DNA from: Bolinopsis microptera
Taxonomy: Eukaryota; Ctenophora; Tentaculata; Lobata; Bolinopsidae
Assembly (NCBI RefSeq): GCF_026151205.1
Contig: NC_087078.1
Span: 5,785,675 to 5,845,674, forward strand
Length of the DNA stretch: 60,000 nt
Direction: 5' to 3'
Position 1 is the first letter of the stretch. Each line of letters starts with the position of its first letter. This document shows, one piece after another, positions 43,181 to 54,845 of this stretch. Below the pieces are notes generated by a model. That model saw nothing but the letters and a program-made list of their open reading frames with translations. It did no database searches and was not told where the DNA came from. The position numbers and the translations under genes are program-made.

Positions 43181-45640
43181 CACAACATGTAATCCACTAG
43201 TAAAGTGTATGGTAGTGAGTCGTAGTTCCTGTATAGATTAACTACAATCACTTATTTACATTCATGTGACACATATTTATATTTAGAGCTACAAAGTCAG
43301 AATGTCTGGTGTTGGTTGTGCAGTTAGTTCTTTATATGGGCATCACGTGTTTCAGTTAGTCAGCAGCTTGAGCAGCTAGCTCCTTATATGGGCATCACGT
43401 GGTATTATCAGTTTGTCTCACTTACATTATCTTATTATATGTCAGTCTGACATTGAGTCTCGTTATTTTCAGTGCTCAGCTGCTGTCTGGTATCGTGACA
43501 AAAGCACTTTGCTACAGTGAATAGGTATTAGCTTATTAGGTACTATGACAGCCATGATTTTATACTTTGTCCATCTTTCCTCTTTCTTATAATATAAGTG
43601 ATATAGTGATCGAGGTACGATCTTATACGAGATTCGCCCTCAAGCCAACTCAAGCCAACCCGATAATCTGATCTACAGAGGATTGGGTGAACTTGTCGTG
43701 TTCGGTTGTTGAACAGTTGAAATGATTTTGCGTCAGAATTTCAAATTCTGACGCATTTGTAACTCAATAAAATATTTGTAAAGGTCTGATAGAAAAAGAC
43801 CGTGTGAAACCGTGCGAGTGCAAGATATTGCTGTTCTGACAGTTCCATCACATTCACAGTGCTAGATCTCTAGCACTTACTGACCCTGAGGCATACTGTT
43901 AGTTGTTACTGAGATCCATAAAGTTGAGTTCAATTCAAAGTTGTATACAGATCATTGTCATCTGAACTGTTGCCTGGAATTACAATCCAAGGAAGTTTAA
44001 CTTTAAAGACTAAAGTGGATACAACTTAACATATCACTATCAGCTCATTAAATAATTGTGTTTTAACGCGCGTTAAGCGTAAGTTTATTAAGTTAATCAT
44101 CGCGTTAACTGAAGCAAATTAATATATTCTTATAGTTATTAGTTATAGCTGCTATTACTTATAGTTAATAATCATACCGGCTGTGCGTGCAGACCATATT
44201 CTTCTGAACCGTTGCAAGCCTGGAATTTTGTAAGGGAGTTTAGAGTGAATATAGCTTAACGCATTCTTTAACAGATTATTAAATAATAAAGTTTTTAATT
44301 AAGTAAACGTAACAGTGTTTTTATGCGTTAAGTTTATTATCTTTAACTGAATTATTATATTCTTATAGAGTTATAGTCAGCTGTACATGGTACTGGTAGT
44401 ACGACACTACGTGGTAGTACGACACCTGGAATACAATAAGTTTTAAAAGTCCATCTCAAGTCTTAAACACCTAGTCTCTAGTCTCACTGTCTTATAGATT
44501 AATAAATAAACAGATATGACAGTTTTACAGTGTCAGTAGTTAACCAGCGGCCAGTAATTCTGTGTACTGGCTGCATGTTGTTCTTTGTAGCCAGCATATC
44601 TGACAAAGTGGTGAAAAGTTTTATAAATGTTAATTTAAAACAGTTTTCCCTCTGTTTAACTTGACCCCTTGTTATTAACCCGCCTCTTGGTTCTCTCCCG
44701 AAAACCACTACAACACCGCTCGTGAACTATCTGTAACCATGGTTACGAGGTTATTGACTACAACTCCTGACTTTATGTCAGTCCCTTATTTATTTTTGTG
44801 TCCTGCTCTTTACTCCGCACTCGTTTTAACTCATAATTTATGTGCTATTTTGCTATTGCAGCTGATTTCTCTCGTCCCTCAAGGACCCATTAATTTGGAG
44901 CTATTTTCCACCGTTTATTTCTCCTAACTTAATTAAACTTACAAGGCAGCTGAGACTGGGTGACTACCAGACTACTGTTTTGCTGAAACTACATCTGTTA
45001 ACAGGCTGTAGAGTCATGTGTGAGCGTTGTCATGGTGAACTGAGTCATGTGTGAGCGTTGTCATGCGCCATGCGCCAGGAGCTGGTATCCGCACGCACAC
45101 ATATGTGCAACACAATTGGCAGCTAACGCCAGACACTGCAATTCTGTGATTTTAACTCAACAATTAACTAACGTACGCGCTGGTCAGCAGTAAGAGATAT
45201 GTAGCACCATGCTCTGGGCCGGGGACTGTTAGAATGTGCAGGGACCAGTACTGTCCACAGTTTACTCTTAGTCCTATTAGTATTCGTCCCTTCTCACTGC
45301 TGTTTTAAGACAAGTAATTAGCGATTAAATTGTTGTTTATTGATTATTAAAGTATTAAATAGCAAGTAGCTGACATATCGTCCCTTTGTTCGCTTTGACG
45401 GTTCGCTGTACACTAAATATTTGACATTTTCATTGGTTGACCAGTTCCCCCTTAAATTAACGAAACATTCTGTCCCAACTCCCACACGAGTGCACCACAT
45501 TACAACAGCTCACTTTAACCGTGAACGCTTACTTACTTTTCACAGATCAAAGACAATTGTAGTTGTCACCATTACAGGAACCCGGTAAACCCCCCCCCCC
45601 CCCCCCCCCTAAAATATCGCAATAAAGCTAGCGACCATCA
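43181..45640. repeat. Diverged tandem duplication, copy B
   Basis: This is the longer partner of copy A. The junction motif TAATCC(C)ACTAGTAAA occurs at the A/B border (about 43171) and the end of B (about 45645), and a weaker version at the start of A, showing a head-to-tail arrangement. It holds an intact 27-bp hairpin at 43729-43755 that is damaged in copy A, and a long C-run at about 45588-45609 (shorter in A). No coding function found. Confidence 0.85.
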
Positions 45641-47157
45641 TTAATCCCACTAGTAAAAGTGTTGTGGGTAGGTGAGGTCGTGAGTTTGCTGTATATTTTA
45701 ACTTTACAGATTTGCTTACTATAATTATACTGATATTAAATATACAGATAATCACTTTATTTTTAGTCTTGCTCAGAATCAGATAGGCCCAGGTCAGCCC
45801 GAGTGCAAAGTGATTCACCTGCGAACTTGGTAGTAAGTTTTGCTTTTGTAACCTCCAAACAGCTTGAGAAACAGCTTTATATTCTTGTAGAATCCTGCTC
45901 AATTCTACCTCGTTTGAAAGGATCCTGGAGATGTGACAGGCGATAGTTAAATGTTAATTCGGCTGAAAAAGGCGAATATTTGTAGTTTGTGCTGATTCGG
46001 GTACTTGTATAGAAGAAAGTCTCGGAAAACCTTTAAACGTGGCAGCTAGTTCTGCTTTTGTAAGATCGTGACAAACACTAACAGCTCCACAGTCTTGCAG
46101 ATTCTTGCTCACTTTTAGTATCTTTTGAAAGCCCCGACAGTGACTAGTTTGGGTTGATTAGGGTGGGTATTTGTATACCTCAGGAATCTCTCGAACCTGG
46201 CATTTGATTCTGATTTTGTCAGATTACCAGATTCCGGCAGAATTCTTTGACTCTACCACATGGCACCCACATGGCACCCACATGGCACCAGAATATTAGA
46301 GCTCTGTCATACGTTTGAGTAACTGAAGCTGCGATCGTTTTCATCTTTTTGATAAACTTTAGAATCATGAAATTGTACTCATCTGAGTAGGTCAACTTGA
46401 GTCGGTCAACTTGAGTCGCATCAGTTGAACCGTATGCGATTCATTTTAATTCGAACAGTTTTTATTAAATTACAAGTTATTGCGAATTTGTAAAACAGCA
46501 ATTTTCCTGCTTTAATAATCATTGTGAGCAGCAATAAAAATAATGTGTTCTATAATCCCTTGCTTATCCGTGAGTTTTTGCCATTGTTTGAGTTACAACG
46601 CCACTTAACTCAACGATTTGTATTAAATTGGCGCTCATTTGGCTTCGTATTGTCTATTGATAATTGAAGATCCGAGCCTTTGTAGTGATATTCACTTGCA
46701 TTCCAGCTTTAATTATCTCCTTTCCGGCGCATTAACTTTATCATTTCACAAACAGTGGTCCAATAATTAAGGGTATGTTTGACGCTACATGGTTCACAAA
46801 CTCCATTAATTTTATCTTCTCCGTGAATTTGTTGCTTCTCATTTTGTTTGTAGTCTTGTTATTTCTATCACTTTTACTCCTACACTTTCTTCCACATCAC
46901 CTGTGAACCATCATTTACATCATTTACCGTCAGTCAACAAAATGAACAGGTCAGTTTAATATTTAACATACTCTACACCTTATCTAAACGTAATCCACAC
47001 ATTATAAGATGATAGTAGTCTTTATCAGTACACACATCAGAGGGGGAATCATATCACAACACAACTTTTAACATTGGAGGCAAAGAATTTTCCTCGAACA
47101 TCATTACTATAATCGCTACATATATAAACTTAATATTAATCTATATTATAACACACA
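45641..47157. other. Non-coding region with weak repeats
   Basis: 45830-46230 looks like two or three highly diverged units sharing TTTTGCTTTTGTAA and TATTTGTA segments. CACATGGCACC is tripled at 46257-46289, and GGTCAACTTGAGTC doubled at 46389-46416. No gene recognised. Confidence 0.4.
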
Positions 47158-47292
47158 TAACCCCGGCATGCGCAGGGATTATATTTCAATTTTTCCCGCG
47201 ACGCGCGGGAAAAGTTTATAATAATTTCGAGTGCGAAGCACGAGGGATTATTATGAGAATAACCCCGACGTGCTTTAGCACGAGGGGTTATT
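47158..47292. repeat. Three tandem hairpin units
   Basis: Three neighbouring inverted repeats: ATAACCCCGGCATGCGCAGG..TTAT (47158), ATAATTTCGAGTGCGAAGCA..ATTAT (47220) and AATAACCCCGACGTGCT with AGCACGAGGGGTTATT (47258-47292). A CCCGCGACGCGCGGG palindrome lies between the first two. The last is almost perfect with a 2-base loop. Confidence 0.7.
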
Positions 47293-47325
47293 TTAATATA
47301 ACTTAAGCGTGCCGGTGTTATGTGT

Positions 47326-48083
47326 TATAAACCCCTCCGGGTTAGTGCTAGGACCAACAAATTTGACATTTTACTCTTAAATATAGCTATATGAGATCAT
47401 TATGGAAAATATGAAATGGAATTGGGGACTACCAAATAAATACAACTAAGGTACTATGACTTTTGAAATTGGCGTTATATCTAAACATTATTCCTCAGTC
47501 AGAACGTTGAATGAATATGAATATCGATAAGGGGCGTCGAGTTAAGCCTGGCAAGCGATAAAAGCTAATAATGATATCGTGTCATGAAGTTTATCAAAGT
47601 AGACGACTATAATACATGGCTTATATCAAACACGACAAAATTAACCGAACCGGACAAAATCAAATGTAACCGTCGAGACAAGTTTTGGAACTGGTCCAAT
47701 TAATGTAAGAGTTTAAGTAATGTAAGCAGTGTGCTGGAGTTTTGCCAGCGCCTGCAATTAGACCGATACGTAGATCGAGTGTATTTATAGTTCTTACGTT
47801 AAGCCATAGGTCACGTGACATTTTTTACCAATGCGCGTCGTAGTAGTTAGTCACGTGATACACGTCATCAAAACACGTGACAGTACGCGGTTGAAATTCT
47901 CATCGAATGTCAAAACAAAACAAATCTTGTTGAGCCAAATTAGCGGGGCGGGATTATAAAAGCTGTGCCGGGGTTATTTATTCAGCGGGAAAAAACTAAC
48001 AGCGGGAGCCGGGATTATCAGAATCTATTTAGCGGGAGCCGGGATTATCAGAATCTTATTCTATCCCGGAGGGGTTTATAAAG
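47326..48083. mobile_element. Inverted-repeat element of about 750 bp, TTATAAACCCCTCCGGG ends
   Basis: TTATAAACCCCTCCGGG at 47326-47342 is mirrored by CCCGGAGGGGTTTATAA at 48065-48081. A block AGCGGGAGCCGGGATTATCA is doubled at 48001-48050. No transposase. The target duplication is unclear (TATA or TTATA). Confidence 0.65.
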
Positions 48084-49534
48084 TAATGCAAGTTAGTACG
48101 GATAATAATATTAATGAAAATACGGAGCCTGCAAATTGTAAGGAAAATCTCTAAAATCTAAGAGGGGCCTTTTCAATGGTCTGCAACTTCCCTCAAAGCA
48201 GATTCTTTACTTGTGGAGTATAGGGAACGTTGTTTTGCAAACTTCACGCCTTTTTGACAAAAATCCAATCCTTATGCAGAATGCTACCCTTCCCAGCGGC
48301 CAGCGTTCGTTCGAAGAAAAAAAACGACCAGCGTTCGTTCGATAATCTATCGAGGGCGCCAAAACAAAGTAGCAATCTAGCAAGAGAGCTCGACATATTG
48401 TGACGATACTGTCCATGACTATGCAAGCATTATTACATTACCGTCTATAATATGGTCACGTCATCCTAACGTACTACTAACTGTCGCCCTTTGATCCTCA
48501 GAGCCGAATCTTGGCACAAGCAAGCACCGTCGTCACTTTCAGGGTGGTTTCGTGAGCTCTGCCCTTAACGTGACCATTTTAAGAGCAATGTTAGATACGC
48601 GAATAAAGCTTTTTGTTAGGAGTTGTGTGTTTAGTATGAAATATTACCAGGGATACCATTAATGTCCGCCATCTGATTTTCATATTTCATTTTTTAGTAA
48701 ATAATTTATATCTCTTTTGCTCTGTGTTACTTTGGTGAGTGCTGATTAAGTGATTAGTGTTACACAGCACATTGTAGTCATGTGTTTTTAAGTATCACCC
48801 TGCTCAATTTACGTCATCTTGATCTAGTTTTTAAAAAGATAATACTTATTTATTGGTTTTTGTGAACCTAATAGCTTAATAGAGTGTCAGATGTAATAGT
48901 TCATAATACTGATGGGTAGTGTTATAGAGTTATATGTAGTGTTGTTATACAGTGTTATAGGACGCAGTGTTGACACCCACTCTGCACCGCATAACCATGG
49001 TAACATACCATGGTACCTGATAACTATGGTTACACCATGCATACTGAATACCGACTGGGATTTTGATTATCTCCAAATCTGTTATCTGTGCTACTCATTC
49101 CTGCTCATATCGCATTACTCTTCCGGGATATTCACCAATATCGGGCCATCTTCAATGAAGATATTGGGTATTTAAGAAATTTGGTCCAGTAAAACTGCAA
49201 ATTATCCGAGAAATATTCGATGGTTTGGTACCTATAAACTTCGTTTTGTAATTGTGTTTGATTCTGTTTTGTGAAATCTCCTCGCGAAAAGACAAAAGAT
49301 CATGTGTGCAATGTATTCGAACAATGCACAATGTGCATTGTTCGAATACATTGCACATGCACCAAAACGTGGGGGTGGTTGCCGTGGTTATTACTTATTT
49401 CGTAAAAGTTTTCGTACAACAAATTATGCATGGGTAGAAGGGTTGGGTTTCCACCAATTGTGAAATGTAAGTGATGACATGTTGTATGACATTAGTATTA
49501 TTGTTATTTTACATATTTTCCCCGCTAGGTAAAG
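48084..49534. other. Upstream region of the AIG1-family gene
   Basis: CCAGCGTTCGTTCGA is doubled at about 48300 and 48328. ACCATGGTAAC-type repeats occur at 48993-49035. A palindrome is annotated at 49305-49357. A pyrimidine-rich acceptor (TTTTCCCCGCTAG) sits five bases before the start codon, so a leader exon probably lies upstream, not identified. Confidence 0.5.
49305..49357. repeat. Perfect 53-bp palindrome, 26-bp arms
   Basis: TGTGCAATGTATTCGAACAA..TGCACA (49305-49330) is followed by one base and its exact reverse complement (49332-49357). It lies about 180 bp upstream of the AIG1-family start codon. Confidence 0.95.
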
Positions 49535-50972
49535 ATGCGTGAGAAATGGTTTTACAACTCCATGTTTTTGTACCATGTGTTTGTGGTATGGTACCGGTTC
49601 CAGTTTCCAATGGTCAGCGATGAGGACAGGACTTTTGCTGGTCAGTAACTACTTTATTGTGTGTTTTTAAAAGTATAGCCTCACTTTGTTAACAACCCTA
49701 AAACAGGAAACGCTCATATTTTTAAAGACTCTGCGATTTTTGTTTAGCTCATGTTTTTCGGCAAGTCTTATGTTTTACAATGTTGAACTGACCAACTTCA
49801 CTTCATATGTTCACTTTTTGATAGTAAGATATTTTGTTGGCACACCCATTATGTCACACGACACCTGTCACTAACACATTTTGTACCCCAAACATGACCA
49901 CATAATAACATGATCAGACAGAAGTGTGACACTTGACTACTATTGTGACACGTGACTACTATTGTGACACGTGACTACTATTGTGACACGTGACTAATGG
50001 CCGGGGTCCAAGTCCATGGAAACCTGTGAAGTTCCAAAGACTGTCAAGTGCTGGATTATTTGGTAACAAATAAGCCAGCACTGAGCACAGCTGTCATGAA
50101 AACAAATAAGCCAGCACAGTTGTCATGATAACAAATAAGCCAGCACAGTAGTTGCAGAGTTGCTATGACAACGATTAGTATATTACTTTTCACACGCTCA
50201 CTGTGAGACAACAGGGCCATGTTATGGGACCAGTTTGAGCTGAGAAGTGTGCCTAACATAACTGACAAGCTACAACTTTAGCTTTGTTCAGTTAGTTTTA
50301 GGTTTCAAGACACGGTACCTCTGAATTAATGCTAACAGAACATTCAACATACTATTAAAATATTAACATGATTAAAATGAGCCTGTTTTATTGTTATTTA
50401 ACACTTGTTTCACCTCTTCAGGAAGGTGGAAGTTTCTAACTCACTGGAACGCCATGTTACAGATAGCCTACTACACGTGTTGTGGGCTCCTTGTCAACTC
50501 CAACCTACTGGACAAGTGGGAGCCTGTCCGGGACCAAGCCTTCCACATCGTCATCCTGCCTCTCAGCGTGTTTGTGAGTCTCATGTTCTGGGGTCTCTAC
50601 ATCTACGACAGAGACCTGGTGTTCCCAGCCCACCTGGACAAGGTGGTAACACCTTTCTTTAACCATCAGAAACACAGCGCTGTGGTTCTCTGGACCTTCC
50701 TTGAGGCGGCTATAGTACACCACAACAAACCCGGACACTTAGAGGGACATTTTATAGCAGGACTGTTCTGTGCTACATATCTAGCAGTGGTGTTATGGGT
50801 CCATGCAGCGGGGGGAGTGTGGGCTTATCCTGTGCTGGGACTCATGAGCTGGGCGGGTAAGGCCCTGTTTTCTGGTGTTAGTATTTTAGTGTACCTGGCA
50901 TTTTATAGGGTGGGTCTTGTTTTTAGTGAGCTGTTACATGACCCGCCTTTTTCTATTTCCAAGTTGGATTAA
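49535..50972 (+). CDS. AIG1/ADTRP-family transmembrane hydrolase
   Basis: Family members AIG1 and ADTRP are multi-pass membrane threonine hydrolases that cleave fatty-acid esters of hydroxy fatty acids. Exon 1 (49535-49640) and exon 2 (50422-50972) join in phase 1 to give 218 residues, close to the 230-245 of vertebrate forms. Expected catalytic residues are present: Thr42 in GRWKFLTHWN and His117 in PFFNHQKHS. Hydrophobic segments at about 10-22, 46-60, 76-95, 120-135, 146-163 and 184-203 fit five or six membrane passes; WVHAAGGVWAYPVLG near residue 161 is also family-typical. The start ATG at 49535 is the first in frame after an acceptor-like site. AATAAA at 51131 should end the transcript. 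I cannot tell whether it is orthologous to AIG1, ADTRP or neither, so no symbol is given. Confidence 0.9.
49927..50160. repeat. Two short tandem repeats in the AIG1-family intron
   Basis: GTGACACGTGACTACTATT (20-bp period, about four units, 49927-49995) and ACAAATAAGCCAGCACAG with GTTGTCATGA (about 32-40 bp, three units, 50067-50150). Confidence 0.85.
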
Positions 50973-51130
50973 CTTTGGAGAGAGTTTAGGTGTTTATTTA
51001 ACTTTATTATAAATTACTTGTTTTTGAGTTGCGTTATTTCGAGATTTAGTTTACTTTTTTTGTACTTTTACTATTCTGGACTGTTTGATAATGATAGTTA
51101 GTACTCTTTTATCTGTGACACAATCATGTC

Positions 51131-51136
51131 AATAAA
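51131..51136 (+). terminator. Polyadenylation signal AATAAA of the AIG1-family gene
   Basis: AATAAA lies about 160 bp after the stop codon and is followed by an AT- and T-rich stretch. Confidence 0.65.
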
Positions 51137-51546
51137 GAAGACAATTTATTTTCCGTTCTACTGAAAGCGCTTCAAGTTTTTGTGAAAATGATCATTCAGA
51201 AATTGTCTCACATATCTGGGTCTTCAGCAGGAACTGCCCAGTGCGCCGGGACTCAGCTGTTTAGGGTTTAGAAACACATTATGGAAAAGAAGATACTAGA
51301 ATGCCTGAATAGTACAGCTTGAGCTTTATCTCTAGCCCCACACTTGGCAAAGGCTACCTTCGGTGGTTCATGTCAACGACGATATACATTCTACCATACC
51401 AACCATCTCGATTATATAGAATTCGAAAACCGGGATATCTTCCGAGCGAGGGATATGGCCGACCTACCTTCATTCATCGAGCGTACTAAATCACTCTACA
51501 GTCGATCTTCGAGATTGTTCTAAAAGGAAGTTAGTCTAATTTCTCG
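51137..51546. other. Short intergenic stretch, nothing recognised
   Basis: No exon or repeat I can support between the polyadenylation signal and the telomere-like repeats. Confidence 0.4.
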
Positions 51547-51628
51547 TTAGGGTTAGGGTTTCAGCATATGCTTTTGTTAAGGATTGGGTTAGGGTTAGGG
51601 TTGGGATCAGATAAGAGGGTTAGGGTTT
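51547..51628. repeat. Interstitial TTAGGG repeats, plus-strand orientation
   Basis: Three short blocks: TTAGGGTTAGGGTT (51547-51560), GGGTTAGGGTTAGGGTTGGG (51586-51605) and GGGTTAGGGTTT (51616-51627). The orientation is opposite to the block at 39.8 kb. Confidence 0.85.
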
Positions 51629-52097
51629 CGAATAGTCGTTCAGGACCAGCTAGAGAACTGGTTAAAAAAGTCACGTGACAGTCGAGTGTAGAGTGAATAA
51701 TTATCATCCCATTTTAATGTCCGTTCAACATATTTATAAAGCAATGAAAGGCATTAGTTTGGTCAAATCAAACGGAACATATGCTATCAGACTTTCAAGT
51801 GATTCAACTGACTATGGCAGGGTTAAAACAGTTTTAACGCTAGCAACGATCCCCTTTTACATAGTTCCACTAAAATGATAATTTAAGATTAAATATGTAT
51901 ACTGTATAGTGATAGGTAGATAAAGTAAAAATGTAATAAAACGGTAGGGATAAAGTATACTAAGTAAACGTAGTCGACACGTCATAAAACGAACTGACCC
52001 AAACTACAATTACTCCCACGTAATTTCCCGCGTAATTCTAAAACTCCGATTTGCGATTTGCGCCGCTGCAAAGTAATTATAAAACTAAATTCAATAC

Positions 52098-52706
52098 GTG
52101 CGACAAATATTTCGCAACATTAGAAAAGGATGCTATAGGTCAAGCTATGGCATTAATATATTTCCACACCCAATACCAAACTTATTCTTTAGCCCATGCC
52201 TCTTTACCACTGATAAGTATATTTTACTAAGACGGTCCCGTCTAAAACCCAACTCAATTAAATCATCAGTAAACTTAAAAACCTTATCAAAAAAAGCAAC
52301 AACGTTATTACAGATCCTAGAATATCTCACAACCTGTGAACAGTACGTGCCATATAATACACTACTAGCTTGATTACTCATCAAAGGTTGAAACTTGACC
52401 ACTTTAAAACCAAACTTATCCCTTTTATCATAAACTCTACAAGAAAACTTCCCCTCGCTATTTATCGAAATATCAAGATCTAATACATTGGCGGCACTAT
52501 CTACTTCATTTTCCTTATTAAGAGTAAGAGAGTCTGGATATATTAACTTAAAATATTCCTCTAAGTAACCATCAGAGTTAAGGGTAGTAATATCATCTAT
52601 AAGTCTAAATGTATTATTTAACTTCTTTACAATATAGTATCTACTTTTATACGTACTATCTAGGAAACTGTTCTCAAAATACCAAAGTGTTAAGTTAGCA
52701 ATATAT
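52098..52706 (-). pseudogene. Reverse transcriptase fragment of an unclassified retroelement
   Basis: A single minus-strand frame of about 195 codons. It contains RLIDDITTLNSDGYLEEYF (catalytic DD region), IYPDSLTLN, NVLDLDISI, CRVYDKRDKFGF and YGTYCSQVVRYSRICNNVVA. This block order matches RT proteins common in cnidarian and mollusc genomes whose element class I cannot name with certainty (Penelope-like is possible). The N-terminal half is damaged by a frame break near 52700. Confidence 0.7.
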
Positions 52707-52713
52707 CACATAA

Positions 52714-53794
52714 TGTCCGTTCAAATAAGGTCCGATAAGGTAAATCATCTTTAATACACCATAAACTGTTCGTGCAAAATCTAAAAATAAAGTTCGGACG
52801 AATACTATATTACAGTCCGCCCTAAAGAATGCATTTATTCACTATTTCATTGCATATATTATCAATATCCTCGATAACTCGATTTGTGCTAGGGTAAAGA
52901 CAATAATGAACGATCCCGTCCTATCTGTACCATTCTTCGTAGCTTAGCTTTGCTTATATCGTTATGATCGTACGATTTTTGATTGAATAAAGATTACTTT
53001 CATTATAATTGGGGGATTTCAATACCAATTGGGCGCAACTGTCGTATCTGATCAAGCAGTTTTTTAATTGGTTTTGATTCGTCATCTTCCCATGGTTGCT
53101 AGATATAGATTGGGTGCAACTGTCTGGCAGCCAAAGTCTTCTGGCTCTGCCAAGTAATCTTAATTCGAGGTTCTATTTCTAGAATTACAGTTCTAATTTT
53201 CTATAGTATTAGTGCCCTAGATAAGATCTCGAGGCAGCTGTAATAACAAAAGGGCTAGCCAGTGCAGTATATATATATATAACCATTTATATGACCACTT
53301 GATGAAAAATCGAGGGAATGACACGCATTATCATACGATGGGAAAATCTATGCAGCCGACTGAAAAACAGAACATGGGGTCATCCTGAAGTGGGAACCAA
53401 ACCACTGAGGTATTATAGGAAATGAGCTAAATCAAACTGCGGTCAACAGATCTCAATACAGGGATTACAGACCAATATCCAGCGAGGCAGCGAAGTCAAT
53501 TATAGTTATAATTATAAAGTGGGGTCAGTGGTCAAACGACAATCTGGTCCGAATCCAGTGCCGAATTATTTTAGGTCCGGTATTCTATTTCTTGGTACAT
53601 ATCATAATTTCATGGCATGAATGTATTAAAAGTTTGAAGTTAAATTTTAATCTTCACATTTTGGCGCCAATGAAAAATTGTTGGAGTTTTCACAAATCAT
53701 ACATTAGTTTAAGTTATTTACTAATCATTCCTAGCTAAATTAACTGAGTGCTTTTGAGTATTTTATCGGACCCGGGACCTTATTTGGACGGACA
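52714..53794. mobile_element. Inverted-repeat element, TGTCCGTTCAAATAAGGTCC ends (possible)
   Basis: TGTCCGTTCAAATAAGGTCC at 52714 is mirrored (with CCGGGT inserted) by GGACCTTATTTGGACGGACA ending about 53794. A second, outer pair TTAATGTCCGTTCA (51714-51727) and TGAACGGACATTAA (53816-53829) could be TTAA target sites with TGTCCGTTCA ends, and two further GAACGGACAT copies sit at 53800-53820. The left copy might instead be coding sequence of the adjacent RT relic. Confidence 0.45.
53370..53540 (+). pseudogene. Possible RNase H-like tail of a LINE
   Basis: The frame VILKWEPNH, stop, GIIGNELNQTAVNRS recalls the W-x-P-x-H-x-GI-x-GNE-x-AD signature of LINE RNase H domains, with the H-to-GI position broken by a stop. 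Short and weak; no other LINE motif adjoins it. Confidence 0.35.
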
Positions 53795-54004
53795 TTACAT
53801 GAACGGACATAATTATGAACGGACATTAATATGAACGCTCGAAGGCATTCAAAACCATCAAAAATCCGAATTTTTTTCAATTTTTTGACGTTTTTTAAAT
53901 TTCAGCAAATGATTTTTAAATCCATTTTTAAACAGTAAGTAAGAAAAGCAGTCATTAAGCAGTAAAAATGTTAGAATATGTGTACATGATCAGTGTCTAA
54001 TATC

Positions 54005-54490
54005 ACATATCATCTTCATCAAATGGGTTTTCGTGCATGAAATAGTCCATGCTTAAACAAGCATCAGTGATTTCTAGCTTTATGGAACCCTTTTTTTTTA
54101 ATCAAACTACCCCGGTCCTGCATTTCAGTGTTAACTTTTACAAGCCATTTGGCGTGAAGTGGTTTATCTTAGACAACTTTAGGTTAAACTTAACATCACG
54201 TGGAGCTTTCCTAGCACTGTTTCATTACCTCCCCTCAGTAATATGAACTATAACAACGTCGGACAATGTCCTTGGCAACACGATTTACCGTAGCTGTCGT
54301 AATATCTAGAGGCTGGAACAAGTTTGTCATGTTGGCGGGGACTAGCTCATGAACTATGTTGTTGAGTGCCATAATTTCGTTGACTTTTTCCGCCAAGTGA
54401 CCCTTGAAAACATCATATTCTAGTAAAGTTTTCTGTGCCTCCGGCAGACCAAGGATAACCTTTCCGTCGTTAATTTACGGCACAATAAAG
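54005..54490 (-). pseudogene. Pogo/Tigger-type DDE transposase relic (DDE_1)
   Basis: Minus-strand reading gives EYDVFKGHLAEKVNEIMA, NNIVHELVPANMTNLFQPLD and, after a stop and frameshift, KPLHAKWLVKVNTEM. NNI..VPANMT..FQPLD is a hallmark of the DDE_1 transposases of the pogo/Tigger group, near the third catalytic Asp. Only the C-terminal part remains. Confidence 0.75.
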
Positions 54491-54845
54491 TTTTCATAGT
54501 TGTCATATTCTGGACAAAAAGTTCGAAATGGAATTGAAATACTTTTGAAAATTTTTTTTTGAAATATGCTACTACTACTAGTACTGGCCTGGCCCATTAA
54601 CTTTAAGAGAGATGCCCAATTAAGTAAATCATTTTCCATTTTTTACGTGTTTCTGGACACAAAGTGAGTCATTTTGCATTTTGTGACAAATACTATTAGT
54701 ATTACTATGTTGCTTATGAGTCTTTTAGGACCTTTCTATACTATTTGATAGTCCAATAGGCATAGCCCATTTGTGAGTATTGTCATTGTTCGCTCGGTAA
54801 TGTGTAGACTGTCATAGTTAGGAACGCCCACTATCTCGCCATATA

